This document shows positions 1 to 9,800 of a stretch of 64,000 bases of DNA, one piece after another. A program made the translations under genes and the position numbers. Numbering within the stretch: the stretch's first letter is position 1; each line of letters opens with the position of its first letter. The DNA comes from Oscillatoriales cyanobacterium CG2_30_40_61 (GTDB lineage: Bacteria; Cyanobacteriota; Cyanobacteriia; Cyanobacteriales; Microcoleaceae), in contig MNYZ01000016.1 of the NCBI GenBank assembly GCA_001873365.1, forward strand, positions 1 to 64,000, written 5' to 3'. The notes beneath the pieces are model-generated. The model was not told the origin of the DNA. It saw nothing but the letters and a program-made list of their open reading frames with translations, and did no database searches.

Positions 1-1069
1 CGCACCAACGGTCGCACCAACTCCGAGTCCAACTCCCGCACCAACGGTCGCACCAACTCCGAGTCCAACTCCCGCACCAGGGGGAATAAGCGGACTTGAG
101 CTGCAAGATCAATGTATCGATATTTCTAATATCATACCTGCTAAAAATCCTGTTGTTAATACTATTTTTGACCCTAAACAAACGAATGGGTTAGGGACAC
201 CTGAAGCCGATGGGATTTTAGGTCAAGATAGTGATGATATTCTCTATGGTTTAGAAGGAAATGACAATTTAGATGGGGGGTTTGGAAATGATATTTTATT
301 TGGAAATCAAGGGGATGATTATATAACCGGAGATTTGGGAAATGATAGTATTTATGGAGGACAGGGAAATGACTTTGTTTTAGGGGAAGAAGGTCAGGAT
401 ATTATTTGGGGAAATTTAGGAGATGACAACCTTCAAGGAGGGAATGGAGATGATATTATTTATGGAGGTCAAGGAAATGATTTAGTTTGGGGAAATCAAG
501 GAAATGATACGCTTTTTGGAGATTTAGGAAATGATACCTTAGTTGGAAATGAAGACAACGATATTTTATTTGGAAATCAGGGAGATGATTTATTAGAAGG
601 AGGTGCTGGAAACGATACTATATATGCGGGTCAGGATAATGACACGATTTGTGGAGGTGAAGATAATGACCTAATTTTTGGTAATTTAGGGAATGATTTA
701 TTAAAGGGAAGAACAGGTAATGATACTCTCTATGGCGGTCAAGCAAATGATACGCTTTTAGGGGGAGATGGAGATGATTTTATTAGTGGAGATTTAGGAG
801 ATAATTTATTATGGGGAGGGAAAGGAATAGATACCTTTAGCTTAGGAGAAAATCAAGGTAATAATTGGATTGATGACTTTACCAATGGGGAAGATTTTAT
901 CGGTTTAACAGGAGGATTGACTTGGGAAAAATTAGAATTTACCCAGGTCGAAAATAACACTTTAATTCAAGTTCAAACTACGGGAGAAGTTTTAGCTACA
1001 CTAAAAGGATTTAATCCTAATTTACTGACCTCGGAAGATTTTATTATTTTGGCTTTTAACCCTAACTAA
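1..1069 (+). CDS. RTX calcium-binding secreted protein, C-terminal part (runs off left edge)
   Basis: The open frame continues from the first bases of the window (codons from base 2) to the TAA at 1067-1069, so the N-terminus lies outside. The visible part begins with about 27 residues of a Pro/Thr/Ser/Ala/Val linker with the period [13 protein letters not shown] short spacer with one Cys follows, then a long run of RTX nonapeptides of the GGxGNDxLx type (roughly bases 225-820), and a C-terminal cap ending FNPN. RTX repeats bind calcium outside the cell, and such proteins usually leave by type I secretion through a C-terminal signal; no secretion genes are in the window. Linker, repeats and cap match the same regions of the next gene, so the two are paralogues. 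The first internal ATG (335) lies inside the repeats and is not a plausible start. Confidence 0.85.
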   Translation, partial: APTVAPTPSPTPAPTVAPTPSPTPAPGGISGLELQDQCIDISNIIPAKNPVVNTIFDPKQTNGLGTPEADGILGQDSDDILYGLEGNDNLDGGFGNDILFGNQGDDYITGDLGNDSIYGGQGNDFVLGEEGQDIIWGNLGDDNLQGGNGDDIIYGGQGNDLVWGNQGNDTLFGDLGNDTLVGNEDNDILFGNQGDDLLEGGAGNDTIYAGQDNDTICGGEDNDLIFGNLGNDLLKGRTGNDTLYGGQANDTLLGGDGDDFISGDLGDNLLWGGKGIDTFSLGENQGNNWIDDFTNGEDFIGLTGGLTWEKLEFTQVENNTLIQVQTTGEVLATLKGFNPNLLTSEDFIILAFNPN

Positions 1070-1161
1070 GGTTTGATTTATCCTTAAAAATGAAACAAAT
1101 TTTTGTATTATTTTTAAGGATAAAATATTGTTAAAATTTTATAAATTGAGGATGAAATAAA

Positions 1162-4047
1162 ATGGCAAACTTGATTGTTACTAACTTAAATGATAATGGG
1201 ATTGGTTCTTTAAGAGATGCGATCGCTCAAGCTCAACCTGGGGATATTATTCAATTTGATTCAACATTAGCTAGTCTACCTAATCCTACCATTAAACTCA
1301 CCAGTAGTCAATTAAATATCAATAAAAGTATTACTATTGATGGAATGATTGCGGGTGCAGTTCCAACTCTTATTACCATTAGTGGAGAAAACCAATTTCG
1401 CGTATTTGAACTGCAAGTTGATAACCAATTTCAACCCACCAATACAACTCTAAAAAACCTGATTATTGCTAATGGAAAAGCCCAGGGAATTGATGAAGCG
1501 GGGGCGGGAGGAGGAATTAGGATGCAAGGTTCAACAAACCTTACTTTAGAAGATAGTGAAATTAATAATAATATCGCTGAATTTGGAGGCGGAATATATA
1601 CGGGTTTCAAGAGTAATACAGTTGTTATTAATAGCAAATTCAATAATAATAATGGCACATTAGGGGGGAGCGAAAGGGGGGGAGGTGCGATCGCCACAAA
1701 AAGTGCAGGTTCTCTGACAGTTACTAATAGTGAATTTACCAATAATCAGGGAATAAATGGTGGTGCAATTAATCATTTATTAGGTAATTTAACTGTTGAT
1801 AATTCCAAATTTATTAACAATACTTCCGTTCCGGGTGGTACGGTTCCTAATGGTTCAACTAACTATTATGGTGCAGGTGGAGCTATTTATACCGACGGTG
1901 CAAACGCATCGGGAAGCAGTTTTGGGCCAGGTTCAACTGGTGGAATTATTAGAATTAATAACTCGGTATTTGATGGAAATTCGGGTTCTGGACAGGGGGG
2001 AGGATTATTTCTATTTGCTTATCCCCCCGATAAAATTATTGTGGAAAATAGTACGATTATTAATAATACAATTCAAACCAATAATAAAGGCGATTCTTTA
2101 GGGGGAGGATTGCGTTCTAGAAATGCAAAATTAACCCTAAATAATACAACAATTGCTAATAATCGAGCCTATAGTCAAGGGGGCGGTTTATGGATTGGTG
2201 AAATTTCACCAACTAACATTACAAATAGCACTTTTTCAGGAAATCGGGCTGAGTCTATTGATGGTAATAGTGGTTTAGGTGCTGCAATTACCCTCGCCAA
2301 TGGTACTAATTTAACCAATATTATTAATACAACAATTGCTAATAATTATGCAGGATTTCAAGGGGGTGGATTTTGGGGATGCGGTACAAATGTTACCTTA
2401 ACTAACACGATTTTATCTAAAAATTTTGCTAATAATGGGGGAAATCCTTGGAATGTCAAACACCATACCGGAACTGAATATAGTGATGGTGGTGGTAATA
2501 TTCAAACTAATGAATTAAATCCTGATGATACAAAAGCAACTCCTAATATTCAATTGGTTGCTGATGCTTTATTGGGAGATTTGCAAACTATTAATGGGGT
2601 ATTAGTTCAGCCTTTATTAACAGGAAGTCCCGCTATTGATACGGGAAATAACAATAATTCACCCACAACGGATCAACTCGGTCAACCTCGCCCAACGGAT
2701 GGTGATCAAAATGGTACAGCAATAATTGATAGTGGTGCTTATGAGTTTTCAGTTGTGACTCCCGCACCAACGGTCGCACCAACTCCGAGTCCAACTCCCG
2801 CACCAACGGTCACACCAACTCCGAGTCCAACTCCCGCACCAACGGTCACACCAACTCCGAGTCCAACTCCCGCACCAAGTCCGAGTCCAACTCCAAGTCC
2901 AACACCAAGTCCGACCCCAACACCAAGTCCAACACCAAGTCCAACACCAAGTCCAACACCAAGTCCGACCCCAACACCAAGTCCAACACCAAGTCCAACA
3001 CCAAGTCCTATTGGTGAAGATAAATGTCTGTGTGATCAATTTCCTACGCCCAATATAGACCCATTAAAAACACAAAATCCTGTCGAACAAACCTTTGATG
3101 GTCAAGCAGGAAATGATCACTTAATTGGAAGTAATTTTAATGATCAAATCATCGGTTTTGAAGGAGATGATACTCTGATAGGAATGGCGGGAGCAGATAA
3201 CTTAAATGGCGACAATGGCAATGATTTACTATTTGGAAATCAGGGAGCAGATCTTCTGATAGGAGGGTTAGGAGACGATACCCAATATGGGGGAGAAAAT
3301 AATGATATTTTGCAAGGAAATGAAGATAATGATTTGCTATTTGGCGATCGCAATAATGATTTTATCCAGGGAGATTTAGGGAATGATACCCTTTATGGAG
3401 GTAAAGATAATGATACCTTACAAGGGAATGAAGGCGATGATTTACTATTTGGAAACTTGGGAAATGATATCTTAATGGGTGGTGAAGGTAACGATATTTT
3501 ATTCGGAAATTCAGAAGATGATTTTCTCGATGGTGGGTCGGGAGATGATAGTTTATTTGGAGGTCAAGGTCAGGATATTCTCAAAGGTGAACAAGGTGCA
3601 GATATTCTATTTGGAGATATTGGAAATGACAGTATTTGTGGAGGAGATGATCAAGATTTGCTATTCGGAAATGAGGGTACAGATATTTTAGATGGATGTG
3701 CTGGAAATGACACTCTTTATGGTGGAAGCGGGAATGATTCTTTAATAGGAGGAATTGGGAATGATCTGTTATGGGGAGATACCGGAAATGATACCTTAAT
3801 TGGAGGAGCAGGTCAAGATATATTTGTCTTAGAAATTAATAGCGGAAGCGACTTAATTCTTGACTTTAATATAGAGTTAGATTCCCTAGGACTCAGTAAA
3901 GGATTAACCTTTGATCAACTTACCCTAAATCAACAGGGAAATACCGCTATTATTAGTTTAACCAATACCGGAGAAGAACTAGCGCGATTAAACGGAATTG
4001 ATATAAATTTAATTTCCTCTAATCAGTTTCAAGTTATTTCTATATAA
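1162..4047 (+). CDS. Secreted beta-helix protein with proline-rich linker and RTX repeats
   Basis: 961 residues in three parts. Residues 1-530 open with [14 protein letters not shown], typical of CSLREAI-like N-termini, and continue as degenerate Asn/Gly-rich repeats (NNT, GGGI, NNxF), as in right-handed parallel beta-helices of surface proteins. Residues about 533-617 are a Pro/Thr/Ser linker built from [12 protein letters not shown] and then PSPTP units. From about 645 there are some 25 RTX nonapeptides (GGxGNDxL), followed by a roughly 70-residue cap. There is no Sec signal peptide, which fits type I secretion through the C-terminus. The ATG lies 92 bp after the preceding paralogue. A role as an adhesin or surface-layer-like protein is an inference from architecture; the substrate is unknown. 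Confidence 0.85.
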   Translation: MANLIVTNLNDNGIGSLRDAIAQAQPGDIIQFDSTLASLPNPTIKLTSSQLNINKSITIDGMIAGAVPTLITISGENQFRVFELQVDNQFQPTNTTLKNLIIANGKAQGIDEAGAGGGIRMQGSTNLTLEDSEINNNIAEFGGGIYTGFKSNTVVINSKFNNNNGTLGGSERGGGAIATKSAGSLTVTNSEFTNNQGINGGAINHLLGNLTVDNSKFINNTSVPGGTVPNGSTNYYGAGGAIYTDGANASGSSFGPGSTGGIIRINNSVFDGNSGSGQGGGLFLFAYPPDKIIVENSTIINNTIQTNNKGDSLGGGLRSRNAKLTLNNTTIANNRAYSQGGGLWIGEISPTNITNSTFSGNRAESIDGNSGLGAAITLANGTNLTNIINTTIANNYAGFQGGGFWGCGTNVTLTNTILSKNFANNGGNPWNVKHHTGTEYSDGGGNIQTNELNPDDTKATPNIQLVADALLGDLQTINGVLVQPLLTGSPAIDTGNNNNSPTTDQLGQPRPTDGDQNGTAIIDSGAYEFSVVTPAPTVAPTPSPTPAPTVTPTPSPTPAPTVTPTPSPTPAPSPSPTPSPTPSPTPTPSPTPSPTPSPTPSPTPTPSPTPSPTPSPIGEDKCLCDQFPTPNIDPLKTQNPVEQTFDGQAGNDHLIGSNFNDQIIGFEGDDTLIGMAGADNLNGDNGNDLLFGNQGADLLIGGLGDDTQYGGENNDILQGNEDNDLLFGDRNNDFIQGDLGNDTLYGGKDNDTLQGNEGDDLLFGNLGNDILMGGEGNDILFGNSEDDFLDGGSGDDSLFGGQGQDILKGEQGADILFGDIGNDSICGGDDQDLLFGNEGTDILDGCAGNDTLYGGSGNDSLIGGIGNDLLWGDTGNDTLIGGAGQDIFVLEINSGSDLILDFNIELDSLGLSKGLTFDQLTLNQQGNTAIISLTNTGEELARLNGIDINLISSNQFQVISI

Positions 4048-4070
4048 TAATAAACTGTATGGGATATAAG

Positions 4071-4508
4071 TTATGTATCTATTTCTCGTTCCCAGATTAA
4101 ATTCATTGCCTTTTTTATAACCTCCTCTCGTTGGACTAATTGACTTAATCCTTCTGCTTCATATTGACCTTCAAAAGCTTCGATGGCTGCTTTTTCCAAT
4201 GCCAAATCATAAGCATCTTCTAGGGTTGTTACTAATTCTGCTTCACTCATATAGGTTCCTTTGGCTTTTTCACGAGCATTAGTACGTTGAATTTGCTTGA
4301 CAGAATTACGAATAGAAAGATTCCAAGACCTAGTTGTGCGGTTTTCAGCAGATTGCTTAATCAGGTGCAGAAGTAAAATAATTCCATAGCTAAATATTTT
4401 ATTCAATTTATCAGATTTGCTCATTTCTTCTAATTCTTCTACAATTAACAAAGCTTCTGTTATATTGCCTTGGTGCAGCAGTTCTTTGAGGGTAAGTAGT
4501 TCTTCCAT
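4071..4508 (-). CDS. DUF29-like small protein
   Basis: A 145-residue soluble protein if it starts at the Met encoded at 4508 (MEELLTLKELL). An in-frame ATG at 4580 would add 24 residues, but those bases overlap the end of a decayed coding stretch, so I prefer the shorter form. The segment IILLLHLIKQ...TRSWNLSIRNSVKQI resembles the hydrophobic LLxHLLK and SWxxSIxxxRxxI motifs of DUF29, a family common in cyanobacteria with no established function. The C-terminal half is charged and helical (EKAAIEAFEGQYEAEG) with no catalytic motif that I recognise. It stands alone on the minus strand, tail to tail with the RTX gene. Confidence 0.6.
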   Translation of the reverse strand: MEELLTLKELLHQGNITEALLIVEELEEMSKSDKLNKIFSYGIILLLHLIKQSAENRTTRSWNLSIRNSVKQIQRTNAREKAKGTYMSEAELVTTLEDAYDLALEKAAIEAFEGQYEAEGLSQLVQREEVIKKAMNLIWEREIDT

Positions 4509-4536
4509 ATTCGTTTTTTTCCAGTGGTGCTGGTAA

Positions 4537-5046
4537 TTAATTATAGTGTAAAATGGAAAAGCTGATTTTGGCAAATTCATCCAGACTTTTTCCCAATGGT
4601 CGAAATGCCTGATCCCATTGGTTCAAAACATTATCGGTTAAACTGTCCATTCGCTTGATTTCTACAACAATTGGTTTATGCTGTTCGTTCCAAAAGCCTA
4701 CAGCGACAATTGTTTAGTTACCACTCAACAAGTTGTCAATTCCTTAGTTTGTGGATCGATAAGGACGACCAGAGCTTTTGGGAGGTTTACCTGTTCTAAA
4801 ATAACATTGATTGCAGCACCTTTGATCGATTTTCTTAAGTTTCTGAGCAGGTGGTGAAACCTAAGTATCCTTCGCTTTGGGAATATTTGCAGATGGGAGT
4901 AAAACAGGGAATTTGCGATCGCTACCTGTGTAACCATCGTACTCCCTGGTATTCGCAGGAAAAGCGTCCTCCTTCGCCGTTTCTCCGTACTTATATGGGC
5001 TGTCAGGATACTGGTAGAGGTAGACTTTTCGATTTATTCTGAATCA
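4537..5046 (-). pseudogene. Decayed coding region of unknown family
   Basis: Three coding-like stretches lie on the minus strand in different frames. About 5035-4866 reads FRINRKVYLYQYPDSPYKYG and continues to IPKAKD before a stop. About 4840-4725 reads KGAAINVILEQVNLPKALVV, then IDPQTKELTTC and a stop. About 4708-4537 reads IVAVGFWNEQHKPIVVEIKR and continues to ILHYN and a stop. Each piece has ordinary protein-like composition, and they are separated by stops and frame changes, so the simplest reading is one or two decayed genes. The last piece, with VVEIKRMDS, faintly recalls nuclease-like folds, but I do not recognise the family. The plus-strand frame at 4851-5042 is probably a shadow. Confidence 0.4.
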
Positions 5047-5300
5047 TTCAAGGGCGACAGCTATCAATGTTTATTTAACCTTCAAATATAAATCTAGCTG
5101 ATTATAAATTTTTAATCCTAAGACAATGGAGCAGTTAATTTTAATTGCTGAAGGTTTATTTGAGAATTAGTATCAAGATAGAATAGAATGTCTTCCCCTA
5201 TTTTGAAATTTTTTAAATATTATTAGTAATATTAAAATCCCCTCAAATACCGATCAATTTATGATATAGTTTCCCTGTTCAATGTATTACTATCAACAAG

Positions 5301-5483
5301 ATGACTAAACTCAATAAATTTCAGGCTTTTTCCCTATCTACCCTACTCTACGGGATAGCAGCATTAACCTTTTTACCCATTCCCAAAGCAGAAGCCGCAA
5401 CAAATTTTAATTGTCCGGGCCAATTTCCTCAAAACAGAATGCAGTTTTCTGTGAGTTATCTTGATGGCCGAAATAATATATAA
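5301..5483 (+). CDS. Short exported peptide, probably a truncated gene
   Basis: 60 residues starting MTKLNKFQAFSLSTLLYGIA. The positively charged start, the hydrophobic core and the AEA-A site near residues 31-33 look like a Sec signal peptide. Only about 27 residues remain after cleavage (ATNFNCPGQFPQNRMQFSV...), with one Cys and no known domain. The stop falls 40 bp before the antitoxin gene. The length suggests the 5' remnant of a longer secreted-protein gene, perhaps cut when the toxin-antitoxin pair arrived, but a genuine small exported peptide cannot be excluded. Confidence 0.4.
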   Translation: MTKLNKFQAFSLSTLLYGIAALTFLPIPKAEAATNFNCPGQFPQNRMQFSVSYLDGRNNI

Positions 5484-5523
5484 TAAAGACAGATTTTAAT
5501 TTAGATAAAATCAGGAGTAACAA

Positions 5524-5742
5524 ATGGAAGCAATTACGATTAAAGTTGATAGTGAAGTAGCGAAACTTTACCAGGAAGCGGATAGTAATAAACAAGAAGA
5601 AGCAACTTGGGTTTGTAGCCTAATTCTAAAAGAATTATTAAAGCCATCTGATTTTGATGAGATTGTTAAACAAGTGAGAAAAGAAGCTAAAGTTAATGGT
5701 TTAACTCCCGAAATTTTAGCCGAGTTATTAGAAGATGAATAA
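5524..5742 (+). CDS. Antitoxin of a PIN-family toxin-antitoxin pair
   Basis: 72 residues, acidic, beginning MEAITIKVDSEVAKLYQEAD. The short beta strand followed by helices resembles ribbon-helix-helix-like antitoxins, and the C-terminal half (VNGLTPEILAELLEDE) would be the toxin-binding tail. A good ribosome site (AGGAG at 5512-5516) stands 7 bp before the ATG. The last 8 bp overlap the start of the PIN protein, the usual arrangement for translationally coupled toxin-antitoxin operons. The assignment rests mainly on this context; the sequence itself is weakly diagnostic. Confidence 0.7.
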   Translation: MEAITIKVDSEVAKLYQEADSNKQEEATWVCSLILKELLKPSDFDEIVKQVRKEAKVNGLTPEILAELLEDE

Positions 5743-6148
5743 ACTTAGAATTGTATTAGATACAAATATTTTTATTAGTGGTTTATTGTTATCAGCATCA
5801 AAAGCCCAACAGGTTTTTGATCAAGTTACTGAAAGCCAAATTCTCTTAATGTCTGACAGCACTTTTGTCGAAATTTATCAAACTTTTATTCGTCCTAAAT
5901 TTGATAAATATGTATCTTTAGAAAAAAGGTTGAATTTTATTGGAAGTTTACGACAAAAAGCAGAAATAGTGAATGTTACTGAAACAATTACTATTTGTCG
6001 AGATGCTAAAGACAATAAATTCTTGGAATTAGCAGTAAGTGGGAAAGCTGACTTGATTATTACAGGAGATCAAGATTTATTGGTATTAAATCCTTTTGAA
6101 AATATTAAAATTATTACTGTTAATGAGTTTTTAATAAGGTTTAATTAA
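5735..6148 (+). CDS. PIN-domain ribonuclease toxin (PIN family, COG1569-like)
   Basis: 137 residues. The PIN acidic residues are all visible: D9 in VLDTNIFISG, E46 in TFVEIY, D90 and D93 in CRDAKDNKFLELA, and D112 and D114 in ITGDQDLL. PIN toxins are magnesium-dependent RNases held inactive by the antitoxin made from the upstream gene. The start ATG lies inside the antitoxin gene (8-bp overlap), so synthesis is probably coupled. The length and the order of motifs match the group annotated as 'putative toxin component, PIN family'. The RNA target cannot be read from sequence. Confidence 0.85.
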   Translation: MNKLRIVLDTNIFISGLLLSASKAQQVFDQVTESQILLMSDSTFVEIYQTFIRPKFDKYVSLEKRLNFIGSLRQKAEIVNVTETITICRDAKDNKFLELAVSGKADLIITGDQDLLVLNPFENIKIITVNEFLIRFN

Positions 6149-6236
6149 TGATCTTAGTAACTCTCCGGCAATTTATCCTAAAATAATAACACTTATAAAT
6201 CTATTTTTTAAGCAAAAATTTTTAATTTTATTCAAT

Positions 6237-6740
6237 ATGATTTGTCATTTTATGGTAGGTATTCCGGGTTCGGGAAAGTCAACGGTTGCTCAACAGCTTG
6301 CGGATCTTACCCAGGGTTTAATTATTTCTACAGATCGAATTCGAGAACAACTTTATGGGGATGAAATTATTCAGGGGAATTGGTTAGAAATTGAACAAAA
6401 AGTATTGCAAGAAATGGAAAAGGCGATCGCATCTTCTCAACCAATTATTTATGATGCGACCAATGCTTATCGACCTTGGCGACTTGATATATTAAAAAAA
6501 ACTGCCTTAATTCATCCTGAAATCCCTCGATCTTGGATTGCTTGGGTATTAGAAACGCCCATAGAAATTTGCAAGCTGCGGAATCAAAATCGCCAACGTC
6601 AAGTTCCTGAATCTGTAATTGAAAAAATGGAAAAAGCGATCGCCAATTCTCCTCCCATTCCCTCAGAAGGGTTGCTCAAAGTTTATCGTTTGAAACCAGA
6701 CTATTTCGACTTAAAAACTCTTGTCAACAAGTTATTATAG
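6237..6740 (+). CDS. P-loop kinase-like protein (AAA_33 / polynucleotide kinase type)
   Basis: 167 residues with a Walker A motif GIPGSGKST at residues 8-16, a Walker-B-like IIYDATN near 70-76 followed by R79 and R82, and a lid-like RNQNRQRQVPESVI near 116-129. This layout fits small ATP-dependent kinases of the Zeta toxin/polynucleotide kinase 3'-side superfamily. The true substrate is unknown. It follows the toxin-antitoxin pair by 88 bp in the same direction but need not belong to it. Met6 is an alternative start. Confidence 0.7.
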   Translation: MICHFMVGIPGSGKSTVAQQLADLTQGLIISTDRIREQLYGDEIIQGNWLEIEQKVLQEMEKAIASSQPIIYDATNAYRPWRLDILKKTALIHPEIPRSWIAWVLETPIEICKLRNQNRQRQVPESVIEKMEKAIANSPPIPSEGLLKVYRLKPDYFDLKTLVNKLL

Positions 6741-6790
6741 CAGTCACGCCTAGCAATTAGAACATCCCAGGGTGTTAACTCTATTTTTTC

Positions 6791-6852
6791 CTATTACCCA
6801 AAACCCAAAACCCAAAACCCATTACCTATTACCTATTACCTATTACCCATTA
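6791..6852. repeat. Simple tandem repeats (ACCCAAA and ACCTATT units)
   Basis: Three to four copies of a 7-bp unit CCCAAAA are followed by four copies of ATTACCT, ending just at the stop codon of the next minus-strand gene. The same ATTACC(C/T) family, or its complement GGGTAAT, recurs at 18840-18865 and 29430-29495. Confidence 0.85.
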
Positions 6853-6853
6853 T

Positions 6854-9800
6854 TTAAAACCTCGTTTCATATTCAAACCGAATTTCACTTTCATTCCTAA
6901 AATTCGTAACTCCCCGCAACAATATATTATCATTGAGACGATAATTAATATTAAATTGAAACGGTTGATCCGCAGCTAAGACCCGACTTAAAGACACATA
7001 AGCATTATCAGTCACATCTAAACCAACTTCAATTCCCACTCCTAAAGCGGAAGCTGTGCCCTTGGAACCGCGTTCGGCTACCCGTGAGGGATAAATCCTA
7101 AATTCTGTTAATCCCGTGGCGTTAATCACATTCTGTTGGAGTTTACCAAATAATCCGGTACTGGCAATATTTGCTAATACTAATGTACTATCATCTTGGA
7201 TGCCTTGAATCACACTTCCCCCCAATAAAGCCACCAATTCATTTTGAGAACGGGACGGAGAACTTTGTAACTTAATAATATCATTAATTTCTGAAGCCGG
7301 GCCGCGAACAATGGCGGTAATACGAATAGTTCTAACGGTTCCAAACCGAGAAGGACTCAAGGCTTCGGTTTGTTCCGCCGGAAAACCTGAAGGGGGAGAA
7401 ACAAACCTTAAAGTTTCAGGAACACGGGTGATTAAACGCACATCTAAAATCGGATCTAATCCCTGGGAAGGTACAAATATTGCCCGTTGGGGATAGCCTC
7501 GATCTAATCTTAATTGACTGGTATAAAGATTCACCTGTCCCCCAGTTAAGTCAATATTTCCTTCAGGACGAATATTATCAAGACTGGCTAAACTTCCATT
7601 TAATTCAATTGTTCCTTGGGCATTAAAATTAATTAAAGGTGCATTTAAAATCGGGGGAGTCATGACTTGAATATTATCACCTAATGTTAATTTTAATCCA
7701 TTTAAACTAACATCAATAGGAGGTTGAGTTGTACTAATCGTATCTGTGGGTAAGGTGGCAGTTTGTTCCGAAGGTAAAGTCACTTTTCCTTGACTTAATA
7801 TGACTTCCCCTCCTAATTTTGGTTTTAAGACTGTGCCTTTAATAATAATAGCACCGTCAGCATTTCCTTGATAGAGTTCGGGTAAATTAAGGGTTAATTG
7901 TTCTAGGTCTAATTGTAGAGGATTTGACCGATCCGGGTCATTTTCATCTAAGAGATAAGATACGGGTAAAACCCCATTTAAGCGGATATGTCCGGTTCCT
8001 TTATCTCCTTGTAAATCCCCTTCAATATCTTTAACTTGAATGCGATCGCCTATAAATACAGCAGTTCCACTTAATCCTACAATTGACTGTTCTAAACTGC
8101 GAGCGATTAAAACGGCATCTTGAATTTTAAATAATCCTTCTGGTTTCAGATCGAGTTTAATTCCTCCAGTTTCTGGTTGTTGCAAACTACCACTAATTCT
8201 TAATTGAACTAATCCTTTTCCTTCCTGCCAATTTAACTCAGGATTGAGTAAATTGATTACCGCTAATCCTTGATCTTTAATATCAACTCGGACATCCACT
8301 ACATCACTTTCTGGATAAACTTTTGCAAAGGGTAATTGAAAGGGTAAAGTCCCTCTAAAAGCAATAGGATCGGTTTCAGTAACTAACAAATTACCTCCAA
8401 ATCTTAGTCGAGCATTATTATAACTAAAACTGCTTTGAGCTTCTTGAATTGGTTCATCATTAACCGTTGCTTCTAATAAGGTTAATTCCCCCGAGGATTG
8501 GGGATTCTCTAAAGTGCCAGCAATACTCGCTCGAACATTCAATTGTCCGGTTAAATCCACATTCGGTAAATCGACAATTTTTTCAATTTCTTCTAAGCGG
8601 ATATTTTTGCCCCGAAACTGACCGGAGGTTTGTTGATTGGCTAAATTTAACTGTCCGCGAAAATCATATAATGCCGATCCAGCACGCAATTGTATGGGTT
8701 CAACTCGCACTAAATTATCTGCAAAATTTGCTTCTAATAGAAACTGATCGGCGGTATATTTGCCATAATTCCAATCTTGACCTTTGATGGTTGCTGTTGC
8801 ATTAATTCCTCCTTGAATTGAACCTTGAAAGCCAATTTCTCCGGTAAATTTTCCTTCTAAATCCTGTAAAGGTGGTAAGGGTTGGTCGGCAATTTCTGCC
8901 AGGGATTGTTGTAAAATTCGTCTAATTTCTTCTAAGTGTTGTAATTGTTCAAATAACGTAGCAGTAGGGGGTAAACCGACGGGAACAGGCTTGACATCGG
9001 CAGCTATTCCATAGTTGGGGGAAGTTAATCCCCGACCAAAATCTGCTAAATTAAAGATTTTGAGGGCGGTTAAAACGTCCTGTAAACTCCCTTGGGGGAT
9101 TTTAATTGTACCTTCAAATTGATTCGATACGGTGGATAAATTCTGGGTTTGAGGTGTAGAAATACTAGCTAAAATGTCAGAAATATTGGCTTGACCATTA
9201 ATTAAAATCTCAGTCATTCCTTTGCTTAATTCAGCATCGGTTAACTTAGCAATCCCATTTTGATAACTGAAATTTCCTAAGAATAAATCAGTTTCAATAT
9301 AGCCTAAAATTGGTTTCTGAATGGCAATATTTCCGATAACACCTATTTTATTAATATCAAAACTGGCTAAATTAGAGACGGTTAATTGTCCCGATGCGAT
9401 GCCTTTTAATAGTCCAATTTCTAATTCAGCTAAGGGAGATAAACTTAAAGTTTGTAGAGGAAAGTCATCTAAATTAATCTCTAAATTATTCCCTTGGGAT
9501 TTTCCGACCAATAGACTATCATTCCGTTGGACTAAAAAGGAAGTCGGTAAATATTGATCATCTAAAGCTAATTCTATTTTATCCCGTTGTCCAGCTAGGG
9601 CAATATTAACCTTTTGATTCGGAATAATATTCACAGTTCCTGCTAGAATTGATTCAAAGGTGACATCTCGAACAGCAAAGTTATTTAATCTTAAATTTCC
9701 GTTTAGATTTAAAGCCGAAGGAGTACCCGTTAACTTACCATTAAAATCAACAATTCCCGCCACTAAAGCACTTTCTCCCGTGGTGATTTCTAAGGGTAAA

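Noticed and set aside
2749-3039. Minus-strand frame rich in Trp and Cys
   Set aside because: It is the complement of the proline-repeat linker; the WCWTWCW pattern is a translation artefact of the repeat.
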